In this document: piece after piece, positions 27,265 to 35,294 of the stretch
Layout of the letters: each line of letters begins with the position of its first letter
Position numbering within the stretch: the stretch's first letter is position 1
Assembly (NCBI RefSeq): GCF_006874425.1
Contig: NZ_VIJZ01000010.1
Location: forward strand, 1-64,000
Direction of reading: 5' to 3'
Length of the DNA: 64,000 nucleotides
Origin: Paenibacillus ottowii
Lineage (GTDB): Bacteria; Bacillota; Bacilli; Paenibacillales; Paenibacillaceae
Made by a program: the position numbers and the translations under genes
The notes under the pieces: model-generated
Seen by the model: the letters and a program-made list of their open reading frames with translations, nothing else
Database searches by the model: none
What the model was told of the DNA's origin: nothing

Positions 27265-27293
27265 TTGCATGTGAAGCAAATATTGGTTAAGAT
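27265..27293 (+). promoter_or_regulatory. Sigma-A promoter of the cggR-gapA operon
   Basis: TTGCAT (27265-27270), a 17-base spacer and TAAGAT (27288-27293) precede the CggR operator, so a repressor bound there would sit just downstream of the start point. Confidence 0.8.
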
Positions 27294-27298
27294 AGACG

Positions 27299-27334
27299 TG
27301 GGACTTAAAAAGTTATCCCGGGACATTTTAAGAC
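27299..27334 (+). promoter_or_regulatory. CggR operator
   Basis: Two direct repeats are visible: TGGGAC-N6-AGTT at 27299-27314, then a 4-base gap, then CGGGAC-N6-AGAC at 27319-27334. This matches the B. subtilis operator architecture (CGGGAC-N6-TGTC-N4-CGGGAC-N6-TGTC) in spacing and in the GGGAC halves. Fructose-1,6-bisphosphate would relieve repression in the known system. Confidence 0.88.
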
Positions 27335-27388
27335 CAGTTAGAGATATAGCATAGAGACAGAACTTAGAAGTGTGCGGGAGTGGAAAGC

Positions 27389-28426
27389 ATGCGAAAGATA
27401 TTAGAAATACAGAAGCAGCTTCTGCCCGACCTCATGGATGTTTTGAAAAAAAGGTACACGATCCTGCATCAGATTATGTTGTCCGAAGTGATTGGACGCA
27501 GAACACTGGCAGCTTCACTGGACATGACCGAGCGCGTACTGCGCGCTGAGACCGATCTCCTTAAAGCGCAAGGGTTAATTGAGATTGAGAGTGTGGGCAT
27601 GAAGGTGAGCAAAGCAGGACTGGATCTGCTAGAACAGCTGGAGCCGATAGCGAACAACTTGTTCGGCCTGTCCCAATTGGAGGATCAGATTCGTCAAGCC
27701 TACGGCTTGAGGAAGGTGGTTGTCGTTCCAGGGGATTCGGATGCTTCACCGTTAGCGAAGCAGGAACTGGGCCGTGCGGGCGCAAAGGCGCTGCTGAGTG
27801 TTATGGATGACGAGGACGTGGTCGCTGTAACAGGTGGCACGACGATTGCAGATGTAGCGGAACAACTGACATTACCTGCTAACGGCCCGCTTAAGGGTGG
27901 ATGGTTTGTTCCGGCACGCGGGGGTTTGGGAGAGAGCATGGAAATGCAGGCAAACACAATTGCTTCCACGATGGCTCGCAAGGTCGGCGCTCAATACCGT
28001 CTGCTCCATGTACCGGATTTGCTCAGCAATCATGCTTACAACTCCTTGCTTGAGGATACGAATATTCAGGATATATTGAGCCTGATTCGAGAGAGTCGTA
28101 TTATCATTCACGGGATAGGCAACGCCATAGCAATGGCCCACAGACGCAAGCTTGACCCTGAAACCTTTGCCCAGATCAGCAATGAGGGCGCGGTTGCCGA
28201 ATCGTTTGGCTATTATTTTAACGAAGACGGCGTCGTTGTTCATAGAATGCTGACGCTTGGACTCCGATTGGAGGACATCAGGCGTACGGAGACGGTGCTG
28301 GGTGTGGCTGGAGGCAAGAGCAAGGCGGCTGCTATTCATGCGGTACTGCGTTTCGGGCAGGAAGACATCCTTGTCACCGACGAAGGCGCTGCTGCCGAGA
28401 TTGTAAGCCGTTATTTAAGGAATTAA
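27389..28426 (+). CDS. cggR: Central glycolytic genes regulator
   Basis: This is about a 345-residue SorC-family repressor. An N-terminal winged helix (about 20-80, including RRTLAASLDMTERVLRAETDLL) is followed by a sugar-phosphate-binding domain with AVTGGTTIADVAE and GIGNAIAMA motifs. ATG at 27389 was chosen, with GGGAG 8 bases before it. It is autoregulated through the operator just upstream, and it opens the gapA-pgk-tpiA-gpmI-eno operon as in B. subtilis. Confidence 0.95.
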   Translation: MRKILEIQKQLLPDLMDVLKKRYTILHQIMLSEVIGRRTLAASLDMTERVLRAETDLLKAQGLIEIESVGMKVSKAGLDLLEQLEPIANNLFGLSQLEDQIRQAYGLRKVVVVPGDSDASPLAKQELGRAGAKALLSVMDDEDVVAVTGGTTIADVAEQLTLPANGPLKGGWFVPARGGLGESMEMQANTIASTMARKVGAQYRLLHVPDLLSNHAYNSLLEDTNIQDILSLIRESRIIIHGIGNAIAMAHRRKLDPETFAQISNEGAVAESFGYYFNEDGVVVHRMLTLGLRLEDIRRTETVLGVAGGKSKAAAIHAVLRFGQEDILVTDEGAAAEIVSRYLRN

Positions 28427-28451
28427 TATGATTTTTTAATTGTGTTGTCTT

Positions 28452-28471
28452 GACGGGCTTTCGGGTCTGTC
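28452..28471 (+). promoter_or_regulatory. Hairpin in the cggR-gapA intergenic region
   Basis: GACGGGC (28452-28458) pairs with GTCTGTC (28465-28471) using two G-U pairs and loop TTTCGG. In B. subtilis the cggR-gapA transcript is cleaved near the end of cggR and the gapA part is stabilised by a 5' stem-loop. This hairpin sits 47 bases before gapA in the equivalent place. A processing role is inference. Confidence 0.4.
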
Positions 28472-28518
28472 TTGAATATATAAAATTAAACTAAACGAAC
28501 TTTGGGAGGAACTCACTC

Positions 28519-29529
28519 ATGACAGTTAAAGTTGGTATTAACGGTTTCGGACGTATTGGACGCCTTGCTTTCCGCCGTATTCAAGACGTGGAAGGTATTG
28601 AAGTAGTAGCAATCAACGATTTGACAGATTCCAAAATGCTGGCACATCTGCTGAAATATGATACAACACAAGGTACTTTCCAAGGGGAAGTAGAAGTACA
28701 TGATGGTTTCTTCAAAGTAAACGGTAAAGAAGTTAAAGTTTTGGCTAACCGCAACCCTGAAGAACTGCCTTGGGGAGACCTGGGTGTAGACATCGTTCTG
28801 GAATGCACAGGCTTCTTCACAACTAAAGAAAAAGCTGAGCTTCACTTGAAAGGCGGCGCTAAGAAAGTTGTTATCTCCGCTCCAGCTACTGGCGACATGA
28901 AAACGGTCGTTTACAACGTAAACCATGACATTCTGGACGGAACTGAAACTGTAATTTCCGGTGCTTCTTGCACAACTAACTGCTTGGCTCCTATGGCTAA
29001 AACACTGCAAGACAAATTCGGTATCGTTGAAGGCTTGATGACTACAATTCACGCTTACACTGGCGACCAAAACACTTTGGATGCTCCACATGCTAAAGGT
29101 GACTTCCGTCGTGCTCGCGCAGCAGCTGAAAACATCATCCCTAACACTACTGGTGCTGCTAAAGCAATCGGTCTGGTTATCCCTGAACTGAAAGGTAAAT
29201 TGGACGGTGCAGCTCAACGCGTTCCAGTACCAACAGGTTCCCTGACTGAGCTGGTAACAGTTCTGGAGAAAAACGTAACTGCTGAAGAAATCAACGCAGC
29301 GATGAAAGAAGCTTCCGATCCTGAAACTTACGGATACACTGAAGATCAAATCGTTTCTTCTGACATCAAAGGTTTGACTTTCGGTTCCTTGTTTGATGCA
29401 ACTCAAACTAAAGTTCTGACTGTTGGCGACAAACAACTGGTTAAAACTGTAGCTTGGTACGACAACGAAATGTCCTACACTGCACAATTGATCCGTACGT
29501 TGGAATACTTCGCTAAATTGGCTAAATAA
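28519..29529 (+). CDS. gapA: Glyceraldehyde-3-phosphate dehydrogenase, NAD-dependent
   Basis: This 336-residue glycolytic enzyme forms 1,3-bisphosphoglycerate. NAD-binding GINGFGRIGR lies at residues 7-16. Asp34 in INDL favours NAD over NADP. The catalytic Cys151 lies in ASCTTNCLAP. GGGAGGA lies 8 bases before the ATG. Codon use is strongly restricted (CTG, GGT, AAA and similar), as expected of a very highly expressed gene. A strong hairpin follows before pgk. Confidence 0.98.
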   Translation: MTVKVGINGFGRIGRLAFRRIQDVEGIEVVAINDLTDSKMLAHLLKYDTTQGTFQGEVEVHDGFFKVNGKEVKVLANRNPEELPWGDLGVDIVLECTGFFTTKEKAELHLKGGAKKVVISAPATGDMKTVVYNVNHDILDGTETVISGASCTTNCLAPMAKTLQDKFGIVEGLMTTIHAYTGDQNTLDAPHAKGDFRRARAAAENIIPNTTGAAKAIGLVIPELKGKLDGAAQRVPVPTGSLTELVTVLEKNVTAEEINAAMKEASDPETYGYTEDQIVSSDIKGLTFGSLFDATQTKVLTVGDKQLVKTVAWYDNEMSYTAQLIRTLEYFAKLAK

Positions 29530-29554
29530 GAATTTTCTTATCGAGCAACATCAT

Positions 29555-29592
29555 AGAGCGGAAACAGGTGTTATTGTTTCCGCTCTTTATAT
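29555..29592 (+). terminator. Strong hairpin between gapA and pgk (partial terminator or mRNA stabiliser)
   Basis: AGAGCGGAAACA (29555-29566) and TGTTTCCGCTCT (29575-29586) form a perfect 12-bp stem followed by TTATAT. The T tract is short, so readthrough into pgk is expected. It could set the higher level of gapA mRNA. Confidence 0.7.
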
Positions 29593-29652
29593 ATCAAAAT
29601 GTGCCTTAAATTCCTGTTTCGTAAAATTATAAGGGTGCGGAGGAATATGGAG

Positions 29653-30834
29653 ATGAACAAAAAGAGCGTACGTGATATAGAACTGAATGGAAAACGGGTG
29701 TTTGTGCGTGTAGATTTTAACGTTCCGGTTGAGGATGGTAAAATTACAGATGACAAGCGTATTCGCGAAACCTTGCCAACGATTAACTACCTGATTGAAA
29801 AAGGTGCAAAAGTTATTTTGGCGAGTCACTTTGGACGTCCAAAGGGTCAAGTCGTTGAATCCATGCGTCTGACTGCTGCTGGTGTACGTTTGTCAGAACT
29901 GCTCAATAAGCCTGTTGTTAAGGTGGACGAAGCAGTTGGTGAGGCTGTTAAAGCGAAAGTGGCTGAACTGAAAAACGGCGATGTGCTATTGCTTGAAAAT
30001 GTACGCTTCTACCCAGGAGAAGAGAAAAATGATCCTGAACTGGCGAAGCAATTTGCTGAATTGGCTGACATTTTCGTGAATGATGCTTTTGGTGCAGCAC
30101 ACCGTGCTCATGCTTCTACAGAAGGTATCGCGCATTTCCTTCCGGCTGTTTCCGGCTTGCTGATGGAAAAAGAGTTGTCTGTCATTGGTAAAGCTCTGTC
30201 CAATCCAGATCGTCCTTTTACAGCCATTATTGGCGGTTCCAAAGTAAAAGACAAAATCGACGTCATCGACAACCTGCTGAACATTGCAGATAACGTAATT
30301 ATTGGCGGCGGTTTGACTTATACATTCTTCAAAGCTCAAGGTTATGAAGTAGGTCAATCTTTGCTGGATGAATCCAAACTGGACGTAGCTCTTGGATTTA
30401 TTGAAAAAGCGAAGAAGCTCGGCAAAAACTTCTACCTTCCTGTGGATATCGTGATCTCTGACGATTTCAGTGCTACAGCGAACACAAACATCGTGGATAT
30501 CGACGGCATTCCTGCAGATTGGGAAGGCGTGGATATCGGACCGAAAACTCGTAAAATCTATGCAGATGTTATCAAAAACTCCAAATTGGTTGTTTGGAAT
30601 GGACCAATGGGTGTATTTGAAATCGAGCCTTTCGCTGGCGGTACTCGTGAAGTAGCAGAAGCTTGTGCAACAACAGATGCATACACCATCATTGGTGGCG
30701 GTGACTCTGCGGCTGCAGCTGAAAAATTCCACTTGGCTGACAAAATGGATCACATTTCCACTGGCGGCGGCGCATCTCTGGAATTCATGGAAGGCAAAGC
30801 ACTTCCAGGTGTCGTTGCACTTAACGATAAATAA
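29653..30834 (+). CDS. pgk: Phosphoglycerate kinase
   Basis: This 393-residue enzyme makes ATP from 1,3-bisphosphoglycerate. It has RVDFNVP near residue 20, SHFGRPKG near 60, nucleotide-binding GGSKVKDKI near 205, and a C-terminal GGGDSAAAAEKF. The start ATG at 29653 gives the family N-terminus MNKKSVRDI, 9 bases after GGAGG. An ATG six bases earlier is too close to that site. Confidence 0.98.
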   Translation: MNKKSVRDIELNGKRVFVRVDFNVPVEDGKITDDKRIRETLPTINYLIEKGAKVILASHFGRPKGQVVESMRLTAAGVRLSELLNKPVVKVDEAVGEAVKAKVAELKNGDVLLLENVRFYPGEEKNDPELAKQFAELADIFVNDAFGAAHRAHASTEGIAHFLPAVSGLLMEKELSVIGKALSNPDRPFTAIIGGSKVKDKIDVIDNLLNIADNVIIGGGLTYTFFKAQGYEVGQSLLDESKLDVALGFIEKAKKLGKNFYLPVDIVISDDFSATANTNIVDIDGIPADWEGVDIGPKTRKIYADVIKNSKLVVWNGPMGVFEIEPFAGGTREVAEACATTDAYTIIGGGDSAAAAEKFHLADKMDHISTGGGASLEFMEGKALPGVVALNDK

Positions 30835-30893
30835 TCAAACGCATTGCGCGTAATAAAGGCTTTAGGGCACCTAATAGTTAGGAGTTGAAACCA

Positions 30894-31646
30894 TTGAGAA
30901 CACCGATTATCGCGGGTAACTGGAAGATGTTTAAAACGGTACCAGAAGCTAAAACCTTCATCGAAGAGATCAAAGGTAAAGCAGAGGTTGCAGGAGTGGA
31001 GAGCGTTATCTGTGCTCCATTTACAAATCTTCCTGCTCTGGTTGAAGCAGTAAAAGGTACATCTATTAAAATTGGCGCACAAAATCTGCATTTTGCAGAA
31101 GATGGTGCGTTTACAGGTGAAATCAGCGGCAGAATGTTGCAAGACCTGGGCGTAGATTACGTTGTAATCGGACACTCTGAACGCCGTGAGTATTTCAACG
31201 AAACAGACGAAACAGTGAACAAAAAGATTCATGCAGCATTCCGTCACAGCCTGACTCCAATCGTATGTGTAGGCGAAAAGCTGGAAGAACGTGAAGCAGG
31301 TCAAACCAAAGAAGTTGTCAAAGTGCAAACTGTAGCAGCTTTTGCTGGTCTGGCTAAGGATCAAGCGGCACAAGTCGTGGTTGCTTATGAGCCAATCTGG
31401 GCCATCGGAACAGGCAAATCCTCCACTTCGCAGGATGCGAATGAAGTGACTTCCTACATCCGTAGTCTGATTAAAGAGCTGTACGATGAAAATACAGCAA
31501 ATGCTGTACGTATTCAGTACGGTGGTAGTGTAAAACCTGAAAATGTTACTGAGTACCTGGGTCAAAGCGATATCGACGGCGCGCTCGTGGGCGGTGCCAG
31601 TCTTCAACCGGCGTCGTACATCGCGCTTGTTGAGGGGGCGAAGTAA
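30894..31646 (+). CDS. tpiA: Triosephosphate isomerase
   Basis: This is a 250-residue (beta/alpha)8 barrel. N-terminal IIAGNWKM carries the catalytic Lys, VIGHSERR the catalytic His, and AYEPIWAIGTG the catalytic Glu. TTG at 30894 is the start, 9 bases after AGGAG, giving MRTPIIAGNW. It is followed one base later by gpmI. Confidence 0.97.
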   Translation: MRTPIIAGNWKMFKTVPEAKTFIEEIKGKAEVAGVESVICAPFTNLPALVEAVKGTSIKIGAQNLHFAEDGAFTGEISGRMLQDLGVDYVVIGHSERREYFNETDETVNKKIHAAFRHSLTPIVCVGEKLEEREAGQTKEVVKVQTVAAFAGLAKDQAAQVVVAYEPIWAIGTGKSSTSQDANEVTSYIRSLIKELYDENTANAVRIQYGGSVKPENVTEYLGQSDIDGALVGGASLQPASYIALVEGAK

Positions 31647-31647
31647 G

Positions 31648-33192
31648 ATGACAGCACCAAAACCGGTAGCTTTAATTATTATGGACGGATTCGGACTGCG
31701 TGACACTGTGGAAGGCAATGCGGTTGCACAGGCCAACAAGCCGAATTACGACCGGTATTTAAAACAGTATCCACATGCAACCTTGACGGCTTCTGGCGAA
31801 GCAGTGGGTCTGCCGGAAGGACAAATGGGTAACTCCGAAGTCGGTCACTTGAACATCGGCGCAGGCCGAATTGTTTATCAAGACTTGACTCGTATTTCGA
31901 AGTCCATCCGTGAAGGCGAGTTCTTCAACAATGAAACACTGGTTAAAGCAGTGCAGCATGCGAAGAAGAACAACACTAAGCTTCACCTGTACGGACTTCT
32001 GTCCGACGGGGGTGTGCATAGCCATATCAGCCATCTGTTCGCGATGCTGGATCTGGCTAAAAAAGAAGGATTAACTGAAGTGTACATTCATGCTTTCATG
32101 GATGGACGTGACGTTATGCCTGACAGCGGCGTAGGCTTCATGCAGCAACTGGTCGCTAAAATTCAGGAAGTGGGCATTGGCCAAATCGCGACCGTACAAG
32201 GACGCTATTATGCCATGGACCGCGACAAACGTTGGGAACGTGTTGAGAAGTCTTACCGTGCAATCGTATACGGGGAAGGTCCTCAATATACTGACCCACT
32301 CGAAGCATTGAAGGAATCGTATGAAAAATCAGTATTCGATGAATTTGTGGAGCCAACAGTTATTGTGAAGGCTGATGGAAGCCCTGTAGGGCTGGTCGAA
32401 AGCAATGACTCCGTTGTATTCCTGAATTTCCGTCCTGACCGTGCGATTCAATTGTCTCAAGTATTTACCAATGAAGATTTCCGTGGTTTTGACCGTGGGC
32501 CAAAATGGCCTAAGGATCTGCACTTTGTTTGCTTGACACTGTTCAGTGAAACGGTTGGAGGATTTGTTGCCTATGAACCGAAAAACCTGGACAATACGTT
32601 TGGCGAAGTGCTGGTGCAAAACAACAAAAAGCAATTGCGTATTGCTGAGACAGAAAAGTATCCGCACGTTACTTTCTTTTTCAGTGGCGGACGCGATGTG
32701 GAGCTTCCTGGCGAAACTCGTATTTTGATTAACTCGCCTAAAGTGGCTACATATGATCTGAAGCCTGAAATGAGTGCGTACGAAGTAGCGGATGCTGCTG
32801 TTAAGGAAATCGAAGCCGACAAGCATGATGCGATTATCCTGAACTTTGCCAATCCGGATATGGTTGGACACTCCGGTATGCTGGAACCAACAATTAAGGC
32901 AGTAGAGACGACGGATGAATGTGTTGGACGTGTTGTAGATGCAGTTAAAGCCAAAGGCGGCGTGGTAATTATCATTGCTGACCATGGTAACGCGGATATG
33001 GAAATTGATGAGCAGGGACGTCCGTTCACCGCTCACACAACGAATCCGGTTCCGTTCATTTTGACTGATGAAAATATTGTTCTGCGTGAGCATGGAATTC
33101 TGGCTGACGTAGCTCCAACGCTTCTGGATTTGATGCAACTTCCGCAACCTGCGGAAATGACAGGAAAATCTATGATTGCATCCCGCAAGTAA
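31648..33192 (+). CDS. gpmI: 2,3-bisphosphoglycerate-independent phosphoglycerate mutase
   Basis: This 514-residue two-manganese enzyme interconverts 3- and 2-phosphoglycerate. It has IIMDGFGLRD at the N-terminus with metal-binding Asp13, the phosphoserine site Ser63 in GNSEVGH, and metal motifs NFANPDMVGH and ADHGNAD. The frame is open for 105 bases upstream inside tpiA, but the ATG at 31648 has the homology and a GAGGGGG site. Confidence 0.97.
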   Translation: MTAPKPVALIIMDGFGLRDTVEGNAVAQANKPNYDRYLKQYPHATLTASGEAVGLPEGQMGNSEVGHLNIGAGRIVYQDLTRISKSIREGEFFNNETLVKAVQHAKKNNTKLHLYGLLSDGGVHSHISHLFAMLDLAKKEGLTEVYIHAFMDGRDVMPDSGVGFMQQLVAKIQEVGIGQIATVQGRYYAMDRDKRWERVEKSYRAIVYGEGPQYTDPLEALKESYEKSVFDEFVEPTVIVKADGSPVGLVESNDSVVFLNFRPDRAIQLSQVFTNEDFRGFDRGPKWPKDLHFVCLTLFSETVGGFVAYEPKNLDNTFGEVLVQNNKKQLRIAETEKYPHVTFFFSGGRDVELPGETRILINSPKVATYDLKPEMSAYEVADAAVKEIEADKHDAIILNFANPDMVGHSGMLEPTIKAVETTDECVGRVVDAVKAKGGVVIIIADHGNADMEIDEQGRPFTAHTTNPVPFILTDENIVLREHGILADVAPTLLDLMQLPQPAEMTGKSMIASRK

Positions 33193-33255
33193 GCTTGATT
33201 TAATAAGTATAGGCTTGACCAATAAATTATGAATTACAAAGGAGATTAAGTACAA

Positions 33256-34542
33256 ATGACTATTATTTCTGACGTGTACGCTCGCGAAGTCCTCGACTCC
33301 CGTGGTAACCCTACAGTTGAAGTTGAAGTATATCTGGAATCCGGTGCGATTGGTCGCGCTATCGTTCCTTCTGGTGCCTCCACAGGCGCTCACGAAGCTG
33401 TAGAGCTTCGCGATAACGACAAATCCCGTTACCTGGGTAAAGGCGTTCTGCAAGCTGTTAAAAACGTGAACGAAATTATTGCTCCTGAAGTAATCGGCTT
33501 GGATGCTGTGAACCAAGTAGAAATCGATACACTGATGATCAAATTGGATGGCACTCCAAACAAAGGTAAACTGGGTGCAAATGCAATTCTGGCTGTATCC
33601 ATGGCTGTAGCTCGCGCTGCTGCTGAAGCTCTGGGCTTGCCACTGTACACTTACCTGGGCGGATTCAACGCTAAACAATTGCCAGTACCAATGATGAACA
33701 TCGTTAACGGTGGCGCTCATGCCGACAACAACGTTGACGTACAAGAATTCATGGTTCTGCCTGTAGGCGCTCCTACATTCAAAGAAGCTCTGCGTGTTGG
33801 TGCAGAAATCTTCCACAACCTGAAATCCGTACTGAATTCCAAAGGATTGAACACAGCTGTTGGTGATGAAGGTGGTTTTGCTCCTAACTTCAAATCCAAC
33901 GAAGAAGCTCTGTCCACTATTATCGAAGCAATCGAAAAAGCTGGTTACAAACCAGGTGTTGACGTATTCCTCGGTATGGACGTTGCCTCCACTGAGTTCT
34001 TCAAAGATGGAAAATACACTCTGGAAGGCGAAGGCAAATCCTTCACTTCTGCTGAGTTCGTTGACCTGCTTGCTTCTTGGGTTGATAAATACCCAATCAT
34101 CACCATTGAAGATGGTTGCTCCGAAGATGACTGGGAAGGTTGGAAATTGCTCACTGAAAAACTGGGCAACAAAATCCAATTGGTTGGTGACGACCTGTTC
34201 GTAACTAACACAGAGCGTCTGGCTAAAGGTATTGAAGAAAACATTGGTAACTCCATCCTGATCAAAGTAAACCAAATCGGTACGCTGACTGAAACATTCG
34301 ATGCTATCGAAATGGCTAAACGCGCAGGATACACAGCTGTAATTTCTCACCGTTCCGGTGAATCCGAAGACAGCACAATCGCTGATATCGCTGTTGCAAC
34401 AAATGCAGGCCAAATCAAAACAGGTGCTCCTTCCCGTACTGACCGTATTGCGAAGTACAACCAATTGCTCCGCATTGAGGATCAACTGGGTGAACTGGCT
34501 CAATACCACGGCTTGAAATCTTTCTACAACCTGAAAAAATAA
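33256..34542 (+). CDS. eno: Enolase
   Basis: This 428-residue enzyme converts 2-phosphoglycerate to phosphoenolpyruvate. SGASTGAHEAVELRD lies near residue 38, metal ligands appear in GMDVAST, TIEDGCSEDDW and GDDLFVTN, the catalytic Lys in ILIKVNQIGT, and HRSGESEDSTIAD is present. AAAGGAG precedes the ATG. Codon bias is as strong as in gapA. It is the last gene of the glycolytic operon. Confidence 0.98.
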   Translation: MTIISDVYAREVLDSRGNPTVEVEVYLESGAIGRAIVPSGASTGAHEAVELRDNDKSRYLGKGVLQAVKNVNEIIAPEVIGLDAVNQVEIDTLMIKLDGTPNKGKLGANAILAVSMAVARAAAEALGLPLYTYLGGFNAKQLPVPMMNIVNGGAHADNNVDVQEFMVLPVGAPTFKEALRVGAEIFHNLKSVLNSKGLNTAVGDEGGFAPNFKSNEEALSTIIEAIEKAGYKPGVDVFLGMDVASTEFFKDGKYTLEGEGKSFTSAEFVDLLASWVDKYPIITIEDGCSEDDWEGWKLLTEKLGNKIQLVGDDLFVTNTERLAKGIEENIGNSILIKVNQIGTLTETFDAIEMAKRAGYTAVISHRSGESEDSTIADIAVATNAGQIKTGAPSRTDRIAKYNQLLRIEDQLGELAQYHGLKSFYNLKK

Positions 34543-34627
34543 TATTGCCAAAAATGCTGATAGCGCCTCGGGTCTATGATTTAGGATCATAGGGTCAGAA
34601 CGCTCGAAGCTTTTGCGCATGAATAAA

Positions 34628-34666
34628 ACAGATCTGCTCGCTTTATGCAAGCAGGTCTGTTTTTTG
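34628..34666 (+). terminator. Terminator of the glycolytic operon
   Basis: ACAGATCTGCT and AGCAGGTCTGT form a hairpin followed by TTTTTT. In the 3' region before it, CTATGAT/ATCATAG (34576-34594) can form another small stem. The interval 34543-34872 otherwise holds only the secG promoter. Confidence 0.9.
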
Positions 34667-34726
34667 TTATAAATAATGCATATATAATCTACAGAGGCTT
34701 GATGGCTAGATGTCTTGTTGTAGCTG

Positions 34727-34755
34727 TTGTTATCTACTGGAAGCTGTGGTAGAAT
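34727..34755 (+). promoter_or_regulatory. Candidate promoter of secG
   Basis: TTGTTA (34727-34732), a 17-base spacer and TAGAAT (34750-34755) form a sigma-A-like promoter 117 bases before the secG start. Confidence 0.6.
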
Positions 34756-34872
34756 GAAAATAGTGTTTTGCGTTAATTCCCGGCTATTTATAGCATGATA
34801 AGTGCGTGTTTTCATAAAAGAGGCTGTGTTGTTTTGCAAAACAGATGTATAAGCTCAGGAGGTGGATTTTTC

Positions 34873-35106
34873 ATGGAAATCTTTTTGAAAGTGCTGCTCG
34901 TTGTGTTCTCGATTGCTGTTATTGCAGTTGTGTTACTGCAAAAGGGGAAAAGCGCAGGTTTGTCCGGTGCCATCTCTGGCGGTGCTGAGCATCTGTTCGG
35001 CAAGACAAAAGCTCGCGGTATGGATTTGATCTTACAACGTATTACTGCCGTTTTAGGTGCATGTTTTATGATCGTTGCCGTTTTGGTTGCATTTTTCGCA
35101 AAATAA
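34873..35106 (+). CDS. secG: Preprotein translocase subunit SecG
   Basis: This is a 77-residue protein with two hydrophobic segments (about 3-23 and 54-75) and the SecG loop LLQKGKSAGLSGAISGGAEHLFG. It is a non-essential part of the SecYEG channel in the membrane. ATG at 34873 follows AGGAGGTG. The longer open frame upstream is unsupported. It starts the secG-rnr-smpB-ssrA block, as in B. subtilis. Confidence 0.95.
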   Translation: MEIFLKVLLVVFSIAVIAVVLLQKGKSAGLSGAISGGAEHLFGKTKARGMDLILQRITAVLGACFMIVAVLVAFFAK

Positions 35107-35122
35107 GATAAATACAAACCTT

Positions 35123-35157
35123 AAGCCTTCGTTTCACGGGAAACGGGGGCTTTTTTG
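35123..35157 (+). terminator. Terminator after secG
   Basis: AAGCCTTCGTTTC pairs with GAAACGGGGGCTT (with G-U pairs) and is followed by TTTT. Confidence 0.8.
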
Positions 35158-35294
35158 GATTTTGTACAGGCAGGGATGCCTTCGATTAAATTCGTGTATA
35201 CTAGGGTATGAGTATATTAAGAGCCTTGTATTAGGAACAAGGAACATGCGGATTTATTACTGAAAATTAAAGGTCACCCGAGGTGGACAAAATT

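Noticed and set aside
28513..30753. Long minus-strand frames opposite gapA and pgk
   Set aside because: They are shadows of highly biased coding sequence, with no ribosome sites and Cys/Phe/Ser-rich nonsense translations.
32329..34839. An 836-codon open frame on the minus strand across gpmI and eno
   Set aside because: It is antisense to two certain glycolytic genes whose extreme codon bias keeps the opposite strand free of stops. The translation is low-complexity, Phe/Asn-rich and matches nothing.
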